NCBI RefSeq assembly: GCF_003986955.1
Contig: NZ_PIPN01000001.1
Location: 620,001 to 684,000, forward strand
Direction: 5' to 3'
Source of the DNA: Aliidiomarina sedimenti
GTDB lineage: Bacteria > Pseudomonadota > Gammaproteobacteria > Enterobacterales > Alteromonadaceae
DNA length: 64,000 nucleotides
Of the stretch, positions 17,354 to 25,780 are shown piece by piece. Position 1 is the stretch's first letter; each line of letters opens with the position of its first letter. The notes under the pieces were generated by a model. The model was not told the origin of the DNA. It did not search any database and was given only the letters and a program-made list of their open reading frames with translations. The position numbers were made by a program, and so were the translations under genes.

Positions 17354-18430
17354 TCATCCCTGCCAGTTGCGCAGGAACTCAATTTGACGTTGTTCCTGTG
17401 CATCCGGTTGATAGGGACTGGTATCTATATCGGCAGGATTAACTGTACCAAGAGGCCAGCTAGTACGATTACTTTGCCCAAAGCCCTGTTCATCCCCCGG
17501 GTGGGACGACATTCGCTCGAGCACAAGGTCAGTTAAATAGAGCTCCGCTGCATGCTCAGGCAAGACACTATGGTGAGCCCTGATTAGGAATCGCTGCTGC
17601 CCTGTGGCCAGTCTCTCCCGTGCTGTTAACACAGCCAGAGGCTGGCTTTCGTCTTCGGACAACACCGCTCGTAACCGGTAAATGCCGGCCTGTTCTACTT
17701 CAGCCGTGACCTCTGCGACCACATCATCGCCCTCTACGCTCGCTTGACCCACCGCGGTTACCCTGGCGGCCGGATAATGAAAGGTTAAATCAGTGCTGAG
17801 TTGCTCTCGACCACCGCCAAAACTCACTTCCGCACGTAACCGCAGGTTACGCGGCCAGTCCGCCTCAAGCGCAATTGCAAATGACGGCTCGTCGCTGCTC
17901 ACGCTGTACAACAGCGTACCGCTATCGGCATCTACAAGCTCCAGCCGCACCACATCAATCGCCATACTCGCTACCAGCTCGCCCTCAATAGCTTGCGGGT
18001 AGATATGGTGATAACGCTGCAACTGCAGCGACAGCGTTTCATCACCGTCAAGAACTGGAATCTCTACCGGATAGCTTCGGTTCCAGTTACGGTGCGCCGC
18101 GCCAATATACTCATAGGGCTGCGAATACGAAGGGTACTGCAAAATAGCCTGCTGCTGCGAGGCCATTGCCTGCATCGCTTCCGCGGCTGGGGTTTCTGCA
18201 ATATCGTCGTAACCGTCATCGTAGGCTGGTTCGTCATCCGTTGACGCGGTATTTATCGACCCAGGCGTCGCTGTGGGTTGCGCCTGAGCAGATAAAACCT
18301 GAGCAAGCTCTGGCTCGGTCGCAAGCGGTTCGTCAGCATCTACGGCGATATCTAAGCGGGCTGACCAGGTGGTCAACCCGATAATCAAAAGGGCAGCGAA
18401 CGCCGCCCCTATCAACCAGTACTTTTTCAC
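17354..18430 (-). CDS. Membrane-anchored periplasmic protein of unknown function
   Basis: The product is 358 aa and not assigned to a family. It has one N-terminal signal anchor (YWLIGAAFAALLIIGLTTW), then an acidic, low-complexity Ala/Asp/Tyr-rich linker to about residue 100. The rest is beta-rich, with two segments that read like immunoglobulin-type domains (about 115-225 and 230-330). It lies 31 bases downstream of the lipase-like gene in the same direction, so the two are probably cotranscribed. A role in secretion, folding or anchoring of that enzyme is possible but unsupported; it is not a recognisable lipase-specific foldase. Confidence 0.75.
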   Translation of the reverse strand: MKKYWLIGAAFAALLIIGLTTWSARLDIAVDADEPLATEPELAQVLSAQAQPTATPGSINTASTDDEPAYDDGYDDIAETPAAEAMQAMASQQQAILQYPSYSQPYEYIGAAHRNWNRSYPVEIPVLDGDETLSLQLQRYHHIYPQAIEGELVASMAIDVVRLELVDADSGTLLYSVSSDEPSFAIALEADWPRNLRLRAEVSFGGGREQLSTDLTFHYPAARVTAVGQASVEGDDVVAEVTAEVEQAGIYRLRAVLSEDESQPLAVLTARERLATGQQRFLIRAHHSVLPEHAAELYLTDLVLERMSSHPGDEQGFGQSNRTSWPLGTVNPADIDTSPYQPDAQEQRQIEFLRNWQG

Positions 18431-18461
18431 TGTTCGAGTTACCTGCTAGGTTACTTTGGAC

Positions 18462-19514
18462 TTAACGCAACAAGCCTTGCGCCACTTCCGACATGGTTTG
18501 TTGCTGCGACCCCTGAATGTATTCAAAGCGACGCCCAAACCAGCCCGACTCGCGTTCATAGGCCACCGACACAGTTTCGCCGTTGGCCAGATTCAGTAAA
18601 CGCTGCACCGAGCCTAAGGGACCCTCGTGCTGCGCCGCGATTGTACCGCTATGGCTGTAACCGGAGCCCATCGCAATCGGATAATGGTATGGCATAAATT
18701 GCTCAACACCATTCGACATGCTGGTCAGGCGACCACTGAAGTTCATGGTTGGTGAACAACTATTAAAGTTACTGACATCCGCCGCACCGCAGGTTGAATG
18801 AGCAGACACCACACCGTCATCATGGCCCGGTAGAAATGGCGCTGTAACACTCCAGAAGTCGCTGGCATCGCCGACAAAGCGCAGCCGCGGTACCCGTTCG
18901 TCAGGTAAACGGGCAAGTTGACGCGCGTTCGCAACACGCAAATCACTTAGCACTCCAAGGTTACCCTGAGTAGGAGTAATTCCAAGCCAGAGCGAAATGG
19001 CATAACGCATGGCTGCATTGGTTAAACCACCGCCTTCGGCGACATTAATAGCAATATCAGCCAGTTCAGAGCCACCACCCGCTCCTGCAAAATCAATCGT
19101 GGCAACAAAGTTCAGCGGTTCAAGTCCTGCATTTTCGAGCCAGTTACGCTGATTCTCAAGGATATGGCGTGCAATAAGATCGCCTGTTGAGTGGGTCACC
19201 AGTAAGCAACCATCACGGCAGAGACCGCTGGTAGAAAGTTCCTGCAGCTTAGGCCAGACATACTGCATAGAAATCTGCTGGGTAATCCGCTGATGCGACG
19301 GCCAGTCAATCCGCGCCGCTGCCCGTGGGCCCCAATACTCCTCCCAGTACGCAGCGCCGTCCAACTTAACCTGATCTGCATTTGGCTGCGCCTGCAACTG
19401 ATGCGGCTGGAAGCCATGAATTAATACCACCGGATAGTCTGAATCGGCCGCTGCCGGCATTGCCGTTATTAACAGCATTCCCATTGCTATAAAGATGAAC
19501 ATTGTTCGAACCAT
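18462..19514 (-). CDS. Exported lipase-like alpha/beta hydrolase
   Basis: The product is 350 aa from the ATG at 19514, chosen because GAGG lies about 5 bases upstream and it gives a clean signal peptide (FIFIAMGMLLITAMPAAA-DS). An earlier ATG at 19541 lacks a ribosome site. The oxyanion region VVLIHGF is near the N-terminus. The nucleophile elbow is THSTGD, where Thr replaces the first Gly of GxSxG. A DGVVSAHS segment may supply the acid, and HSGT near the C-terminus may supply the His. Paired cysteines (GLCRDGC) suggest an exported fold. Substrate is unknown; triacylglycerol or ester hydrolysis is the family expectation. Confidence 0.8.
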   Translation of the reverse strand: MVRTMFIFIAMGMLLITAMPAAADSDYPVVLIHGFQPHQLQAQPNADQVKLDGAAYWEEYWGPRAAARIDWPSHQRITQQISMQYVWPKLQELSTSGLCRDGCLLVTHSTGDLIARHILENQRNWLENAGLEPLNFVATIDFAGAGGGSELADIAINVAEGGGLTNAAMRYAISLWLGITPTQGNLGVLSDLRVANARQLARLPDERVPRLRFVGDASDFWSVTAPFLPGHDDGVVSAHSTCGAADVSNFNSCSPTMNFSGRLTSMSNGVEQFMPYHYPIAMGSGYSHSGTIAAQHEGPLGSVQRLLNLANGETVSVAYERESGWFGRRFEYIQGSQQQTMSEVAQGLLR

Positions 19515-19662
19515 ACCCGCCTCACTTAATGATTGAGTCAATTAACCGCTTAGGTGGACCTGCGTCGTACTGCAGTAGCAAGTTACGCCTATAAAAGCAC
19601 GTTGACAAAATTTTAACAAGCGAGAGAAAAACAGAGCAAAGTCAGCCTAGGAAGGTTTCAAT

Positions 19663-20295
19663 TCAGTCACGTTCAAATACACAGTAAATGAACTTCTGTT
19701 CTGCGCCAGCTGGGGTAAGATGTGTTTCGTGTTGCTGCTGCAACAGGGTGAAGCCCTCGGCGAAAACCTGTGCCAGCTTGTCGGCGTCATAACGCTCCAC
19801 CGGCAGGCCACTGCATTTACTGGGGCCATCATCAGCGAAGGTTGCAATAATCAACCAGCCACCCGGCTTAAGGGCACTTTTAAGCTGCTCTACGTAGCGC
19901 ACACGGTCGGAGGCATTGGTAAGAAAATGAAAGACTGCACGGTCATGCCAGATATCAAACGGCGCCCCTTTCAGTCTGCTCAAATCAGCATCCAGTACAT
20001 CCGCCTCAACCCACTCTATCGCCTGTGCGGGATCACCGGATTTCGACAAACGAGCTTGTGCTGTTCTCAGCGCAGCAGCGGATAAGTCCAGCACCGTGAT
20101 CTGGTTATCCGCATCCTCAATTAAATCATCCACCAGCCGCGAGGCGCCGCCACCAATATCAATAATCCGTCGTGGCCCCTCGCAAACACACGCATGGATC
20201 AACGCCAGTGAACGCTCAGCCTGCGGCTGAAACCAACTAACCTCGTCCGCCGCTTTGGTAGAATAAACGCCTTCCCAGTGATCTTTGTTCGTCAT
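19663..20295 (-). CDS. Class I SAM-dependent methyltransferase
   Basis: The product is 210 aa. Motif I is IIDIGGGASRLVDDL (about residues 43-57), an acidic residue ends strand 2 (ITVLDLSAAAL), and EADVLDADL and PFDIWHDRAVFHFL correspond to motifs II and III. The N-terminus (MTNKDHWEGVYSTKAADEVSWFQP) is typical of a small group of UbiE/thiopurine-like methyltransferases. The methyl acceptor cannot be read from sequence. It lies 14 bases downstream of the 111-aa hypothetical gene in the same orientation, so the two are likely cotranscribed. Confidence 0.9.
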   Translation of the reverse strand: MTNKDHWEGVYSTKAADEVSWFQPQAERSLALIHACVCEGPRRIIDIGGGASRLVDDLIEDADNQITVLDLSAAALRTAQARLSKSGDPAQAIEWVEADVLDADLSRLKGAPFDIWHDRAVFHFLTNASDRVRYVEQLKSALKPGGWLIIATFADDGPSKCSGLPVERYDADKLAQVFAEGFTLLQQQHETHLTPAGAEQKFIYCVFERD

Positions 20296-20309
20296 CAGAT
20301 CCTACACCT

Positions 20310-20645
20310 CTATGAAATCGCCCAGGCCAGCAGCATCAATGTGTGTCGCACGGGCGACATAGCCATCATTACCAATGAGTAGCGTTTTAGCTTGGGAAAG
20401 ACATTGTTGCAGACCACCCCGTCCGGGCCATACAGGGAAAACTGACAGAACGGCAGCATCCAAACCCTCAGGGTGTAACGGACATCAGCAAGCTCAAATC
20501 GGTAGTTGCCGTAAGGCAACCACAAATATTTTCTGTATATCTGAATGCCACCACTGCTAACCGTAATTTTCGAAGTCAGCTTGTTGTAGCTGACTTCGAT
20601 AGCTGTACCGTTAACCTCTAGCGTCCGCTGGCTAACTAGTTTCAT
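20310..20645 (-). CDS. Small hypothetical protein with C-terminal hydrophobic segment
   Basis: The product is 111 aa with no recognised family. The first 75 residues look beta-rich and soluble (TLEVNGTAIEVSYNK, YRKYLWLPYGNYRFEL). The end is hydrophobic (VMMAMSPVRHTLMLLAWAIS) and could be a single membrane anchor. It precedes the methyltransferase by 14 bases and probably shares its promoter. The short gap and good coding character support it as a real gene. Confidence 0.65.
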   Translation of the reverse strand: MKLVSQRTLEVNGTAIEVSYNKLTSKITVSSGGIQIYRKYLWLPYGNYRFELADVRYTLRVWMLPFCQFSLYGPDGVVCNNVFPKLKRYSLVMMAMSPVRHTLMLLAWAIS

Positions 20646-20809
20646 AAGTCCCTTTCATTACTTTCCATGTCATCAAGCACCCCGCTCAGCAAACAGTCAG
20701 CTCGCCCCGTTGTCAATCCGCCAAGGCAAAAACTAAACTTAAAAATTACCGCTTTCTGATATTGGCACCTAATCTAAACATGCACATTGATAAAATCAAG
20801 GAGCTAGTT

Positions 20810-20932
20810 ATGACAATAAAACCGGGACCAAAACCCAAAGCAGACTCTACCGGAAAGACCGATAAGCGGAGACGAGTAACTGAGGAGAATAAACCTAAAC
20901 ATCCATCGTTGAAAAAGCACGAACATAAATAA
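20810..20932 (+). CDS. Small very basic protein (40 aa), unknown function
   Basis: AAGGAG lies 7 bases before the ATG at 20810, and a 40-codon frame ends with TAA at 20932. A perfect 14-bp hairpin follows after 8 bases. The protein starts MTIKPGPKPKAD and is dominated by Lys, Arg, Pro and His, with KTDKRRRV in the middle and KKHEHK at the end. Ribosome site, short ORF and terminator together make a complete gene cassette in an otherwise empty 300-bp gap. The composition suggests nucleic-acid or ribosome contact, but no family is recognised. An overlapping 65-aa minus-strand ORF is rejected. Confidence 0.65.
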   Translation: MTIKPGPKPKADSTGKTDKRRRVTEENKPKHPSLKKHEHK

Positions 20933-20940
20933 ACATAAAG

Positions 20941-20974
20941 CAACGAAGCCTGACAGTTAAGTCAGGCTTCGTTG
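20941..20974. terminator. Perfect 14-bp hairpin between convergent genes
   Basis: CAACGAAGCCTGAC and GTCAGGCTTCGTTG pair without mismatch around AGTTAA. It follows the 40-aa gene and overlaps the 3' end of the convergent membrane protein gene (stop at 20962), so it can terminate both. T tracts are weak on either side. Confidence 0.75.
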
Positions 20975-21633
20975 TTAAACTGCCAGCGAAACCCTGTGCG
21001 CTTCCACATAAGCGCTACAAACGGAAAATGCAGGGACATGCACAGGGCGAAGAACCACTCGATGTTGTTTTCCATCATGTCGGCCCAGCTGAAGCCGATG
21101 CCTTTAATCACCAGATTACCCATCGCCAGCACCCAACAGAACATAATCAGCGCCAGTTGCAGCTGCATGTAACGCTGAATAGCAGGCTCTAGCGTGTTGC
21201 GTACTTTATGCAGGGATGAAATGCTCATAATTTGCGCCAGCACCGTGAGGCCAAAATAGAAAATCACCCCATACCGACGCAAAAATCGATTAAAATCGCC
21301 CTCAGTGCCCAAGAAGTCGACATAGAGGATCAGGAAAAGCGCGCCAATACTGCCCAGAATAAAAATCAGCCAGTGTGACTTGCCCGTCATCCGCTGCAGC
21401 CACACGGATTGCAGGCACCAAAACAATACCAATACCGCCGCCAGAGGCATCATCAGCGCACGAAAGAAAAAAATAGCATTGCCTTCACGGGCGGCACGGC
21501 TGATCGTAGTGCACCCCTGAATATACGGGTTACACTGGTAGGCTACCCCTTCCCACCAACCAATACCGTAGGCGCCGTGTACCGCAATCACCGGCACCCA
21601 GAATACCAGCCACGGAATATACTGAGGACGCAT
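20962..21633 (-). CDS. Six-helix membrane protein, Frag1/DRAM-like
   Basis: The product is 223 aa with about six hydrophobic segments. After the first helix there is a loop with paired cysteines and a Ser-containing motif (CNPYIQGCTTISRAAREG). This is reminiscent of the Frag1/DRAM/Sfk1 and DUF998 families, where a PxISxxG-like loop lies at the same place. The assignment is tentative. The gene is close to the lipoprotein gene upstream (36 bases) in the same orientation and ends inside the bidirectional hairpin. Confidence 0.65.
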   Translation of the reverse strand: MRPQYIPWLVFWVPVIAVHGAYGIGWWEGVAYQCNPYIQGCTTISRAAREGNAIFFFRALMMPLAAVLVLFWCLQSVWLQRMTGKSHWLIFILGSIGALFLILYVDFLGTEGDFNRFLRRYGVIFYFGLTVLAQIMSISSLHKVRNTLEPAIQRYMQLQLALIMFCWVLAMGNLVIKGIGFSWADMMENNIEWFFALCMSLHFPFVALMWKRTGFRWQFNNEA

Positions 21634-21669
21634 AATGCCTCCTTTGGGTTTCCTAATTCAGCGACCTAC

Positions 21670-22617
21670 TTACTCAAACGACTCAACAATTAGTCCGGTA
21701 GCACCGCAGGATTCTGTTGATTCAGAACCATATTCAGCATAGAAACTCAGCGGGAAACCAAAGTTGGGATCATAAGCAATAGGAGCATCACTTTGAGCCG
21801 CTGCAACCAGGGTGTCCGGCAGTTGTGCCATAGCATAGGTTAGCTCGTAAAATACCATCCCCAGAGTGGCATCGAACAAGTCTCGATCTTCATCGCCGTC
21901 CCACTCAGTCGCTGATTCATCAACCATACCATCAACAACCCGAATAGTGGCCAGTGACGACGTCTGCGGCTCTGCACAGCTGCCGCGAATAAAACGCACC
22001 CGGTAAGTGTAGTCCTGCAGATCTGCCTCAATCCAGGTTTGCGCACCCTGGTTGAATTCATGAACATAGTTAGTCAGCGGGTAGCTCAATTCATCAAGGC
22101 CTACCAGGCGCCGGGTCGATGCCTTATAGGTACAGCCACTATTCTCTCGACTATTCTCTTTGTGAAACCATTCAGTGACCACGCCACGATCATCAAAAGT
22201 AGGCAGTTCGTCGATGTTATTGCGGTTGCGGCCCAGCAACACAGGTCCTTCATCAAGAATATCCATCAGCGCTTCATGCAGGCGCTCATAGCCATCGTAG
22301 CGATAGTTGTCACCAATCAACCGGGCTTCATTATACCAAGGTGAGATCGCGTAGGGTTCGTCTGTGTCCAGTACCACGTTAACCATGGGAGGCGGAGCAT
22401 CCGCGACAATCCCTCCATCACACTCGCCAACCATAAAGGTGCGGGTAAACGCATAGTTCTGCAATCCTGAAGCTTGCCAGTCAAGCTGGGCCTGTTCGAC
22501 AAGGTCTTTTGTATCAGCAATATTAGGTGATACAGCCGGGTCGTCAGACGAGTTGCAACCTAGCAGAGGAAATGTGCACGCCATAGCGAGCATTGATACG
22601 ATTACGCGGGGTTTCAT
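21670..22617 (-). CDS. Lipoprotein with two DUF6174-like repeats
   Basis: The product is 315 aa. The lipobox is FPLLGC, followed by NSSDD, so export to the outer membrane is plausible. Two similar blocks occur: QASGLQNYAFTRTF...GEC at about residues 51-66 and IEADLQDYTYRVRFIRGSC about 140 residues later. Each resembles the (Y)xYxxxxxxxxC signature of DUF6174-type proteins and suggests an internal duplication. Function is unknown. It lies upstream of the Frag1-like membrane protein in the same direction. Confidence 0.7.
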   Translation of the reverse strand: MKPRVIVSMLAMACTFPLLGCNSSDDPAVSPNIADTKDLVEQAQLDWQASGLQNYAFTRTFMVGECDGGIVADAPPPMVNVVLDTDEPYAISPWYNEARLIGDNYRYDGYERLHEALMDILDEGPVLLGRNRNNIDELPTFDDRGVVTEWFHKENSRENSGCTYKASTRRLVGLDELSYPLTNYVHEFNQGAQTWIEADLQDYTYRVRFIRGSCAEPQTSSLATIRVVDGMVDESATEWDGDEDRDLFDATLGMVFYELTYAMAQLPDTLVAAAQSDAPIAYDPNFGFPLSFYAEYGSESTESCGATGLIVESFE

Positions 22618-22667
22618 ATGACTGTCCTTAGTTCATGGCATGCACATTTAACTTTAAGCTAAAATCG

Positions 22668-23021
22668 CTATTCCTCAAGGACTATCTGGAAGCCGCCGAA
22701 AATAACCCGCTTGCCGTCAAATGGCATCGGGTTATTCTCCTTGCTCAGGCGCGGATCATTCATTGATTTTTCCATGCCCGCTTTGCGCGCTTCTTTCGAT
22801 GGCCAGATAATCCAGGAAAATACCACCGTTTCCCCTTTCTCGCATTTCACCGCCATCGGAAACGAAGTCACCGTGCCATCCGGCACATCGTCACCCCAGC
22901 ATTCCACCACCCGGGTCGCGCCATGCTCCTTGAAGATCTTCGCCGCATCACGGGCATGCTGAATAAACTTCTCTTTGTTTTCATTGGGCACTGCGGCCAC
23001 AAAACCGTCTACGTAATCCAT
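22668..23021 (-). CDS. DUF1428 (YbaA-like) protein
   Basis: The product is 117 aa, the typical length. It starts MDYVDGFVAAVP and contains ATRVVECWGDDVPDG, VVFSWIIWPSKEARKAG and PFDGKRVIFGGF, all hallmarks of the DUF1428 dimeric alpha-beta barrel family (E. coli YbaA). The biochemical role of the family is not established. It stands alone between intergenic gaps of 50 and 121 bases that show no other feature. Confidence 0.9.
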   Translation of the reverse strand: MDYVDGFVAAVPNENKEKFIQHARDAAKIFKEHGATRVVECWGDDVPDGTVTSFPMAVKCEKGETVVFSWIIWPSKEARKAGMEKSMNDPRLSKENNPMPFDGKRVIFGGFQIVLEE

Positions 23022-23142
23022 TGTCTTCTCCTCAATTGGTCAATTTGGCGCAACCAATACGGCGCGCTCTGACAGCATAATCGTTCGCGCCGTGCGGAAA
23101 TCGACAGCCAGGATTACCTAGTGAGATTTTTACAATGGTCGG

Positions 23143-23538
23143 TTAACGGGTCTCTTGCAAAGGGTTCCTAAACTCAAAATCTACTGTGACGTAGACTGGT
23201 GTGCTGTTAGGGTTGCTCGCTGCCGGGCGATAGCTGGCGGCCTGCATCGCGTTTAACGCAAACTTATCCCACATTCTTGCCGGGGTCGACTCGACGATTT
23301 CGCGCTCAAACACGCGGCCATTCGAATCGATTAAATACCGGACCGTGACAACGCCAGGCTCAGTCGGCTCATCCACGTTACCTGTCCTAAAACTAAGTTG
23401 ATTATTCTCCAGCACCCAGTATTCATCTAGCTCAGGCCCCGAAATCTCCACCGGCTCCTGGGTTAAATGTTTTTCAGGAGTTGCTGTACAACCAACCGCG
23501 AATATCAGCGTGGCTAAGATAAGAATATAAAGTTTCAT
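23143..23538 (-). CDS. Lipoprotein with TonB C-terminal-like domain
   Basis: The product is 131 aa with a lipobox FAVGC. The body carries the TonB C-terminal pattern: VTVRYLIDSNGRVFEREIVES, a WDKFALNAMQAASYRPA helix-strand unit, and VYVTVDFEF. Stand-alone lipoproteins with this domain are common in marine gammaproteobacteria. They are unlikely to energise transport because they lack the transmembrane helix that contacts ExbB and ExbD. An envelope or peptidoglycan-associated role is possible. Confidence 0.8.
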   Translation of the reverse strand: MKLYILILATLIFAVGCTATPEKHLTQEPVEISGPELDEYWVLENNQLSFRTGNVDEPTEPGVVTVRYLIDSNGRVFEREIVESTPARMWDKFALNAMQAASYRPAASNPNSTPVYVTVDFEFRNPLQETR

Positions 23539-23572
23539 TTTGAGCTCCTTTTGATTTCCATTTCATAGCGCT

Positions 23573-23815
23573 CTACGACTGTTCAGGCTCATATGCCCGC
23601 CACACCAGACTCTCGCTATCCCTTGTATCGACGCACTGCATCAAGCTATCTTCCTGCTCCATGAGCGAACCTTCAGAGTACTCTTCGTTTGCGTAGTAAC
23701 AGTACTTAGTATTGTCCATTAGGTTAGCGTCCAGCTCGGCGGTGGTATTGGCCGTTTGCGCATTGACGGCAGTTGATGCGAGCGCAGCGGTAAGGCCTAG
23801 TAGTAGTCCTTTCAT
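23573..23815 (-). CDS. Small exported protein, DUF1496-like
   Basis: The product is 80 aa with a signal peptide (MKGLLLGLTAALASTAVNA). The mature part contains YCYYANEEYSEGSLM and a second Cys 21 residues after the first. The motif CxY...YSEGs...C is that of DUF1496, a small periplasmic family with one likely disulfide. Function is unknown. It is 18 bases downstream of the DUF2383 gene. Confidence 0.8.
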   Translation of the reverse strand: MKGLLLGLTAALASTAVNAQTANTTAELDANLMDNTKYCYYANEEYSEGSLMEQEDSLMQCVDTRDSESLVWRAYEPEQS

Positions 23816-23833
23816 CGTTATCTCCTTGGTTTA

Positions 23834-24274
23834 CTAATCCTTTAACGCCTGAACTGATTTCTGGGTAGTGCTAAGATTTTCAGCCAGTTCGTCCAGTAGT
23901 TTTTGAAAATCCGCTGACTTCTCCCCGAGCTCGGTCTCTTTGACCAACTCAGCGAGCTTCTCATCTTCCTGCAGACATTTATCCAGAATAGCGTTCTTCG
24001 AATCAGCTGAAAAAAACTGGGTAAGCTCTCCGCCGATTTTTTGCAGGAGTTCTTTATCAGGATCCGGTTTAGCTGGCAGCTCGCCTAGCTCCTTAACCAT
24101 GTTTCGACATGGCTCGATATAGGTGGCTCGTTCGCTGGCGATGTTGTCGAGTTTGTCAGCAAGACTCTTGTCCTCGACCACATCCGCCATCTCACGATAG
24201 TAATCCGTTGTCTCGATGACTAACTTTAGAATTTCCACCCCATCGGCTTCATTCTCTGTGCGCATTATCGACAT
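23834..24274 (-). CDS. DUF2383/PA2169-type four-helix bundle protein
   Basis: The product is 146 aa, acidic and almost entirely helical. It contains ETTDYYREMADVVEDKSLADKLDNIASERATYIEP, split here as TTDYYREMA and LDNIASERATYI, which match the ferritin-like DUF2383 bundle. The start is ATG 24274 with GAAGGA 5 bases upstream. Only one base separates it from the lipid kinase stop, so it is translated in an operon with that gene. Related proteins are stress-induced; a role here is not known. Confidence 0.75.
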   Translation of the reverse strand: MSIMRTENEADGVEILKLVIETTDYYREMADVVEDKSLADKLDNIASERATYIEPCRNMVKELGELPAKPDPDKELLQKIGGELTQFFSADSKNAILDKCLQEDEKLAELVKETELGEKSADFQKLLDELAENLSTTQKSVQALKD

Positions 24275-24275
24275 A

Positions 24276-25175
24276 TTAATCCTTCTTTATATTTGGCAGA
24301 GGCATATCACCAACGATCACTTCTATCGCTTTCGGTATCACTTCGAACTCAGCTGGCGTATCCGTTTTAAATTCACCATCAGCATGAAGCTGTCTCGGTT
24401 TAGATGTTTCAATACTAATCTTTTTAGCGGTTTTACATATCACCCGCTCTGCAGTTCGCAAGTTACCGTTGCGCAAGTTCGCGCCCAGCAAGAGCAACTG
24501 CCACCACCGTTGTGGTTTCAAGCAAAATAAATTCAGTTGTCCATCCAGTAATGTGGAGTCGTCATCCACAATATTTCCGCCACCATAGTAGCGGCCATTA
24601 CCGACTGCCAGATGGATGGCTCTCAACGAGCAGTCCCAATCATCGGCTTTTATATCAACTCTGAAGCTCTTGTTGCGTTTGAACACGCTGATAAACGCGC
24701 CCAGATACGCAAACACGCCAAAGTATTTTTTTGTTTCTGACGTCAGCTCATGAGTTACATCGACCCCTAAGCCGACATGAGCAACATTCACAAAGTACTT
24801 ACCATTCACTTTCGCCAGGTTTATCTTTTCTCGTTTATCATCAACAATAACCTGCGCGGCTTCAATAATATCCTGCGGAACCCCCAGTGAACGAGCCAGG
24901 TCATTCGCCGTTCCCATCGGGAAAATGGCTAACGTTTGCTTGCTCTCATACACGGACTCCAGCGCCGAACTAATGGTTCCATCGCCTCCGGCAACAATAA
25001 CCACCCCATCTTGCTGATGGTAATCGGCAATCCTTGAAACCATCTGAGATGCGCTTTCAGACACACAAACGTCGACTTCAATACCCGAGCGTCTAAGCAC
25101 GTCGATGGCTTCATTTAACGCCTCAGACTGGCCATTCCGGCTCTGCGGATTGACAATTAACAAGGCATGCTGCAA
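24276..25175 (-). CDS. Diacylglycerol/lipid kinase family protein (YegS-like)
   Basis: The product is 299 aa. The nucleotide-binding motif GGDGT occurs in VVIVAGGDGTISSAL, and IFPMGTANDLAR follows. These are the two signatures of the DAGK catalytic domain shared by YegS, BmrU and DgkB. The C-terminal beta-sandwich includes LHADGEF, also conserved. The start is TTG at 25175 with GGGAG about 8 bases upstream, since no ATG gives the NP motif (LLIVNPQSRNG). It probably phosphorylates a membrane lipid. It leads the run kinase, DUF2383, DUF1496, TonB-like lipoprotein. Confidence 0.9.
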   Translation of the reverse strand: MQHALLIVNPQSRNGQSEALNEAIDVLRRSGIEVDVCVSESASQMVSRIADYHQQDGVVIVAGGDGTISSALESVYESKQTLAIFPMGTANDLARSLGVPQDIIEAAQVIVDDKREKINLAKVNGKYFVNVAHVGLGVDVTHELTSETKKYFGVFAYLGAFISVFKRNKSFRVDIKADDWDCSLRAIHLAVGNGRYYGGGNIVDDDSTLLDGQLNLFCLKPQRWWQLLLLGANLRNGNLRTAERVICKTAKKISIETSKPRQLHADGEFKTDTPAEFEVIPKAIEVIVGDMPLPNIKKD

Positions 25176-25295
25176 TGCTCTACTCCCTTCCTATTAAGCG
25201 CCCTTTTAAAGGTAAACGGTTTATTCAAAGGGTGCAAAGCGCTGCCACAATATTTACCTTACAGATTAGGGTGCCCAGGCAGATGCAGTGTCTGG

Positions 25296-25679
25296 CTAAC
25301 CAGCCTGAGAGTAGCTTTGCCCATCCTGGACAGGTAAATCAACCCAGTCAGAAAGTTGATGTTTCCGAGCGGACCACCTGTAATACGCGGCCATGAATAC
25401 ACCGAAAAAAACACCTCCGACTAATGCGGTCACAATAGCAGCAGATACAGGGAAACCTTGATGACGCCACTGCAGAAACCACATTAAGAGGCCCCAAACA
25501 ACAGCAAACCATACCCCCAATGGAAGCGCATTCTGCATAAAGCGCTTGTAATGCGGTGGCTTAGCCTTGATGCCTAGCTTCCAGAGAATAATCAATGCCG
25601 GAGGCATGCTGTTCGACTTCCAAATGCCTGACGCTTTGAGCTCCTGCATCGCAGCTTGCTTTCTTATTTCAAACGACAT
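25296..25679 (-). CDS. DUF6404-like small membrane protein
   Basis: The product is 127 aa. An N-terminal helical part contains SMPPALIILWKLGIKAKPPHYKRF, typical of DUF6404 (two PP motifs flanking an LGI). Two transmembrane segments follow (LPLGVWFAVVWGLLMWFL and AAIVTALVGGVFFGVFMAAYY). Function is unknown. It lies 101 bases downstream of the L7/L12-like gene and 120 bases upstream of the kinase; both gaps lack clear signals. Confidence 0.7.
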   Translation of the reverse strand: MSFEIRKQAAMQELKASGIWKSNSMPPALIILWKLGIKAKPPHYKRFMQNALPLGVWFAVVWGLLMWFLQWRHQGFPVSAAIVTALVGGVFFGVFMAAYYRWSARKHQLSDWVDLPVQDGQSYSQAG

Positions 25680-25780
25680 ACAAACTCCTGTTGCTATACC
25701 GCAAATTTGCCAGCAAAACCGATAACTACCAATAGCATACCTACATAAAAAACCTCAACGGCCGCTACTGATACGCCTTG

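Noticed and set aside
20746-20943. 65-aa minus-strand ORF over the 40-aa basic protein gene
   Set aside because: The plus-strand frame has a ribosome site and terminator; the minus frame has neither.
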